10,250 bases of DNA from Acidobacteriota bacterium (GTDB lineage Bacteria; Acidobacteriota; Vicinamibacteria; Vicinamibacterales; CAVVIG01). Below, one piece after another: positions 6,610-10,250 of this stretch (positions are counted from its first letter, which is position 1; every line of letters begins with the position of its first letter). The position numbers were made by a program, and so were the translations under genes. The stretch covers positions 1 to 10,250 of the forward strand of contig QHWF01000100.1 of NCBI GenBank assembly GCA_003222455.1, given 5' to 3'. Below the pieces are notes generated by a model that made no database searches, had not been told where the DNA came from, and saw only the letters and a list, made by a program, of their open reading frames with translations.

Positions 6610-7767
6610 ATGGCACCAGCGAGTCGAGCCACGGGCGCGCCCGTCACGTTGTATCAGGTGGGGCCTGCCGGCAAGCCGGGGTCGAAGCTCCGCCGGGCGA
6701 GCGAGATTTCCCTGAACACGCCGGGTCTGGACCTTGCCACCAAGGTCCGCGTGTTTCAGCGCGCGTTGCGGAGCCGCGTCGAGCGGCGAGGCGCGCTGCT
6801 GGATATCGTGCGCGCGGTGAACACCACGCTCGAGCCGGCCACAGTCGCCGATCACATCGCGGATCGGGCCGCCACCTGGGTCCCGGCACCCGGCTGGGCG
6901 GTCGTAGCCTCCGATCTCTCCGGCGAGCTTTCCGTGCTCGCGGATCGGGGCCAGATGCCCGACATGGAACCCGCGGTGTACGCGGTTGCGAAATGGGTCA
7001 TGGATCGCAACGAGGAGTTCTTCAGCGCCAGCCTGCAGGGGGACGCACGCGTGCGCAGCCCGTTCGCCGGCGCGATCATCGCGTTCCCGCTCAGCTGCCG
7101 CGGCCGTTGCGTGGGAGCGCTCATGGGTCTCGACCGCGTGCCCTCGGCGCGCGAACCGCGCCTCACTGTGGGGATTCTTCGTGCCGTACGGGTGCTGCTC
7201 GAGCCGGCGGCCGTCGCCCTCGACAATTCGCTGCTGCTCCAGCGCGCCGAGTCGCTGTCGGTGACCGACGACCTCACCCATTTGTACAATTCGCGCTACC
7301 TGAACCTGGTGTTGCGGCGCGAGACGAAGCGGGCGTCGCGAACCGGACGGTCGCTGTCGATGCTGTTCATCGACCTGGACGGGTTCAAGTCGATCAACGA
7401 TACCCACGGGCATCTGTTCGGCAGCCGCGCCCTGGTCGAAGTGGCGGCGGTCATCCGGGGCAGCGCACGCGAGACCGACGTGGTGGCCCGTTTCGGCGGC
7501 GACGAGTTTGCCCTGGTGCTGCCCGAAACGGGCAGTACTGGCGCATTTGCGGTCGGTTCGCGCATTCGCGAGCGAATCGCGGCACACCGGTTCCTGGCGG
7601 GCGACGGCCTCGATATTCATCTCACCGCCTCGGTCGGCGTCGCGACGCTGCCCGATGTGGCGGGATCGGCCGAGGAGCTGGTCCAGGCCGCGGACAAGGC
7701 CATGTACCAGGTCAAAGATTCGGGCAAAAACGGTATTCAGGCCGCCGCCTCTCCAGCCGATACTTAA
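6610..7767 (+). CDS. GAF-GGDEF nucleotide cyclase; Hypr-like (possible cGAMP synthase)
   Basis: A soluble 385-residue signalling enzyme with no membrane helix. Residues about 55-212 resemble a GAF sensory domain. Residues about 215-378 are a GGDEF domain: TDDLTHLYNSRYL (219-231), metal-binding LFIDLDGFK (Asp255), INDTHGH, the active-site loop FGGDEF (296-300), and a canonical product-inhibition I-site Arg287-x-x-Asp290 five residues before it. Using PleD as guide with a constant offset of 72, Asp327, Lys332, Asn335, Arg359, Asp362, Arg366 and Glu370 all have matching residues (Asp298 for Glu370). PleD Asp344, which reads guanine, is Ser272 here (codon AGC, 7423-7425, in HLFGSRAL). That Asp-to-Ser change is the known signature of Hypr GGDEF enzymes making 3',3'-cGAMP. 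So it is a nucleotide cyclase with good certainty; the product is inferred. An in-frame stop at 6595 makes ATG 6610 the first usable start; no clear Shine-Dalgarno. It lies upstream of mreB in the same direction. Confidence 0.9.
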   Translation: MAPASRATGAPVTLYQVGPAGKPGSKLRRASEISLNTPGLDLATKVRVFQRALRSRVERRGALLDIVRAVNTTLEPATVADHIADRAATWVPAPGWAVVASDLSGELSVLADRGQMPDMEPAVYAVAKWVMDRNEEFFSASLQGDARVRSPFAGAIIAFPLSCRGRCVGALMGLDRVPSAREPRLTVGILRAVRVLLEPAAVALDNSLLLQRAESLSVTDDLTHLYNSRYLNLVLRRETKRASRTGRSLSMLFIDLDGFKSINDTHGHLFGSRALVEVAAVIRGSARETDVVARFGGDEFALVLPETGSTGAFAVGSRIRERIAAHRFLAGDGLDIHLTASVGVATLPDVAGSAEELVQAADKAMYQVKDSGKNGIQAAASPADT

Positions 7768-7777
7768 ATCAGCGAAC

Positions 7778-7908
7778 ACTGGTCGATAGTCGTTCCGTCA
7801 TTCTGCACGCGGGTGCATACCACGACCCACAGACCAACGACTCAGGAGCCCCGATACATGACCAGTGACCGACGACCCAGGATGGCCGACCACCGATCAC
7901 CGACCACG
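7778..7908. repeat. Third heptad array, GACC type, ahead of mreB
   Basis: The right arm is seven heptads in strict 7-bp phase from 7860 to 7908: GACCAGT, GACCGAC, GACCCAG, GATGGCC, GACCACC, GATCACC, GACCACG. The left arm at 7778-7805 reads ACTGGTC, GATAGTC, GTTCCGT, CATTCTG, with the first unit exactly complementary to GACCAGT; CACTGGTC (7777-7784) and GACCAGTG (7860-7867) form an 8-bp perfect inverted pair. More GAC-rich units lie between (7821-7841). The last heptad touches the mreB ribosome binding site. No promoter boxes for mreB were convincing in this gap. Confidence 0.7.
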
Positions 7909-7914
7909 AGGAGG
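7908..7914 (+). promoter_or_regulatory. Ribosome binding site fixing a TTG start for mreB
   Basis: GAGGAGG sits 5 nt before the TTG at 7920. The nearest in-frame ATG (7935) would be 20 nt away with no other Shine-Dalgarno, so the TTG is favoured even though ATG 7935 would also give a plausible MreB N-terminus. Confidence 0.7.
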
Positions 7915-7919
7915 TCCGT

Positions 7920-8945
<1,026 letters not shown>

Positions 8946-8982
8946 CAAGTCCGTCAACGATGCGTGATTCGATGGGTCAGGA

Positions 8983-9062
8983 ACCACAAAGGACACGAAG
9001 GACACAAGGCCGGAAATCCGTGTACAGGGCTGAACCTTTGTGTCCTTGGTGTCCTTTGTGGT
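8983..9062. repeat. Long inverted repeat of 9-bp units between mreB and mreC
   Basis: The left arm (8983-9009) starts ACCACAAAGG and continues with 9-bp-period units AAGGACACG and AAGGACACA. The right arm (9035-9062) is its reverse complement apart from one mismatch and one single-base length difference, ending CCTTTGTGGT. The loop is about 25 nt (9010-9034). The stem of about 27 bp would form a strong RNA hairpin inside any mreB-mreC transcript. There is no T-run after it, so it does not look like an ordinary intrinsic terminator. Confidence 0.9.
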
Positions 9063-9114
9063 GAATTGATGCCGAATTCGTTCCCAGTTTCTTCCTCTTC
9101 AGGGCCGCGTCCGT

Positions 9115-9972
9115 ATGGCACTTGAAGATATCCGGCAACGGACCCGTTATCTCTTTCTCGTGGTGATCCTCGGGCACATCCTGCTGATCTCCGCCCAGGT
9201 CAACTCGCGCAGGGGCGTGCCGGTGCTCGAGGCGGTGACCTTCGGCATCTTTTCGGAAGTCCAGCGTGCGGCGTCGTCGGTGGTGTCGGCTGGACGAAAT
9301 GTGTGGAGCGGGTACATCGGCCTCCGCCAGGCGCACGCCGAGAACCAGGAGCTGAAGCGGCAGCTCGCCGACGCGCAGATCACCATGCAGGCCCAGCAGG
9401 CGCTTGCGGATCGCGCGCGCAGCCTCGAACAGGTGCTCGAGCTGCGCGATCGCGTGCACGTGCAGACCGCGGCGGCCACCATCATCGGCGCCACCCCTCC
9501 GTCGCCCACACCCGACTTCCGCACCGTTACCATCGACAAGGGCACACGTGAGGGCCTTCGGCCGGACATGGCGGTGGTGGCGCCGCTCGGCGTCGTCGGC
9601 CGCATCGTCGTGCCGGCGGTGCGATCGGCCAAGGTGCAGCTGCTCATCGATCGCAACGCGGCCGCCGGCGCGCTCATCGAGCGATCGCGTGCGCAGGGTG
9701 TCGTGATCGGCACCGGCGAAGAGCGGCTGCGGATGGAATACGTCTCGGAAGTGGCCGATGTCGTGGTCGGCGACATCGTGGTCACATCGGGCATCGACGG
9801 CATTTATCCGAAGGGCTTCATCATCGGACGCGTGGAAGCCGTGGAAAAGACCGGTCCGACGTTCAAGCGCATCTCCGTGCGGCCGGCCGTGGATTTCCTG
9901 TCGCTGGAAGAAGTGCTCGTGATCACGACGCCGCCGCCAGTGCGGGAAGGGGCAGAGGGGACTTCGGAGTGA
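9115..9972 (+). CDS. mreC: Cell shape-determining protein MreC
   Basis: A bitopic inner-membrane protein whose periplasmic part scaffolds the elongasome and activates PBP2. At 285 residues it has the normal plan: short cytoplasmic end, one membrane helix (about 12-29, LFLVVILGHILLISAQV), a predicted coiled coil (about 68-113), then the beta-rich core with FRTVTIDKGTREGLRPDMAVV (135-155), GVVGRIV, LLIDRNAAAGALIERSRAQGVVIGTG (176-201) and DIVVTSGIDGIYPKGFIIGRV (220-240), all typical of MreC. The ATG at 9115 has only a modest AGGG 10 nt upstream, weaker than the sites of mreB and mreD. The stop codon overlaps the mreD start. It probably belongs to an mreBCD operon, with the repeat hairpin separating it from mreB. 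Confidence 0.95.
   Translation: MALEDIRQRTRYLFLVVILGHILLISAQVNSRRGVPVLEAVTFGIFSEVQRAASSVVSAGRNVWSGYIGLRQAHAENQELKRQLADAQITMQAQQALADRARSLEQVLELRDRVHVQTAAATIIGATPPSPTPDFRTVTIDKGTREGLRPDMAVVAPLGVVGRIVVPAVRSAKVQLLIDRNAAAGALIERSRAQGVVIGTGEERLRMEYVSEVADVVVGDIVVTSGIDGIYPKGFIIGRVEAVEKTGPTFKRISVRPAVDFLSLEEVLVITTPPPVREGAEGTSE
9954..9960 (+). promoter_or_regulatory. Ribosome binding site of mreD inside the mreC end
   Basis: AGAGGGG lies 8 nt before the GTG at 9969, an ideal spacing. It supports GTG, overlapping the mreC stop codon as GTGA, as the mreD start. Confidence 0.75.
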
Positions 9973-10250
9973 GGGCGGCCGGGATAATGCTGGCGGTTGC
10001 CCTCGCCCTGGCGATTCAAACGACTCTGGCGCGTTTTCTGGTCCACGGCGTCGTGGCGCTCGATTTCGTGCTGGTAGTCGTCGTGTACGTCGGGCTCACG
10101 TCCGGTCCGGCAAGCGGGATGCTCACCGGGACGGTCGCCGGCCTGGTGCAGGACGCGCTGTCGACGGGCGTCATCGGGATCGGAGGGCTGGCCAAAACGA
10201 TCGTCGGCTTCCTCGGCGGTATTATCGGGACACAGTTCATCGTGGCCCAG
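9969..10250 (+). CDS. mreD: Rod shape-determining protein MreD (N-terminal part, runs off window)
   Basis: The first 94 codons of an integral membrane protein, open to the window edge. The start is GTG at 9969, sharing 4 nt with the mreC stop. The sequence is almost entirely hydrophobic: helices at about 4-24 (GIMLAVALALAIQTTL), 28-45 (GVVALDFVLVVVVYVGL), 49-66 (GPASGMLTGTVAGLVQDA) and 74-94. The region ARFLVHGVVALDFVLVVVVY and the segment LVQDALSTGVIGIGGLAKTIVGF are typical of MreD, which works with MreC in the rod complex. Full MreD is usually about 160-180 residues, so roughly half is missing. Genes for PBP2 (mrdA) and RodA (mrdB) would be expected next, but this cannot be seen. Confidence 0.92.
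   Translation, partial: MRAAGIMLAVALALAIQTTLARFLVHGVVALDFVLVVVVYVGLTSGPASGMLTGTVAGLVQDALSTGVIGIGGLAKTIVGFLGGIIGTQFIVAQ

Noticed and set aside
6525..7868. 447-residue plus-strand frame and 391-residue minus-strand frame over the GAF-GGDEF gene
   Set aside because: Both are shadow frames; only the 6610 frame gives GAF and GGDEF motifs.
8983..9062. Intrinsic terminator after mreB
   Set aside because: The stem is long and only moderately GC-rich, with no T-tract after it, and mreC follows in the same direction; the 9-bp periodicity marks it as a repeat-family member.

Overview
The window is GC-rich, tightly packed chromosomal DNA from an environmental bacterium. The best taxonomic hint is the first gene, a permease of the 'acidobacterial duplicated orphan permease' (ADOP) type. 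Together with the many short tandem and inverted repeats between genes, this suggests Acidobacteriota, perhaps the Vicinamibacteria. That placement is inference: there is no rRNA or other marker here. I see no tRNA, CRISPR array, insertion sequence, phage gene or sign of recent transfer.

Layout, left to right. (1) An ADOP/MacB-FtsX-like permease on the minus strand, whose C-terminus lies beyond the left edge. (2) A divergent gap filled by a symmetrical array of 7-bp repeats. (3) sppA, a 67K-type signal peptide peptidase, on the plus strand. (4) A short convergent gap with a one-armed 9-bp repeat. (5) A PpiD/SurA-like periplasmic parvulin foldase on the minus strand. (6) A second divergent gap with a more degenerate copy of the 7-bp repeat family. 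(7) A soluble GAF-GGDEF nucleotide cyclase on the plus strand. (8) A gap with a third, GACC-type 7-bp array ending on the mreB ribosome binding site. (9) mreB, a gap with a long 9-bp-repeat hairpin, mreC, and the start of mreD, which overlaps mreC by 4 nt and runs off the right edge.

Functionally this is a cell-envelope neighbourhood: permease, inner-membrane protease, periplasmic foldase and the MreBCD rod-shape elongation machinery, with a second-messenger enzyme just upstream of mre.

Two things stand out. First, the GGDEF domain aligns without gaps to PleD around the active site, but has Ser272 where classical diguanylate cyclases have the guanine-reading Asp (PleD Asp344). This is the substitution known from Hypr GGDEF enzymes that make 3',3'-cGAMP. 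Second, every one of the five non-coding gaps carries a periodic repeat array, usually with opposed arms, and several abut start codons or ribosome binding sites.
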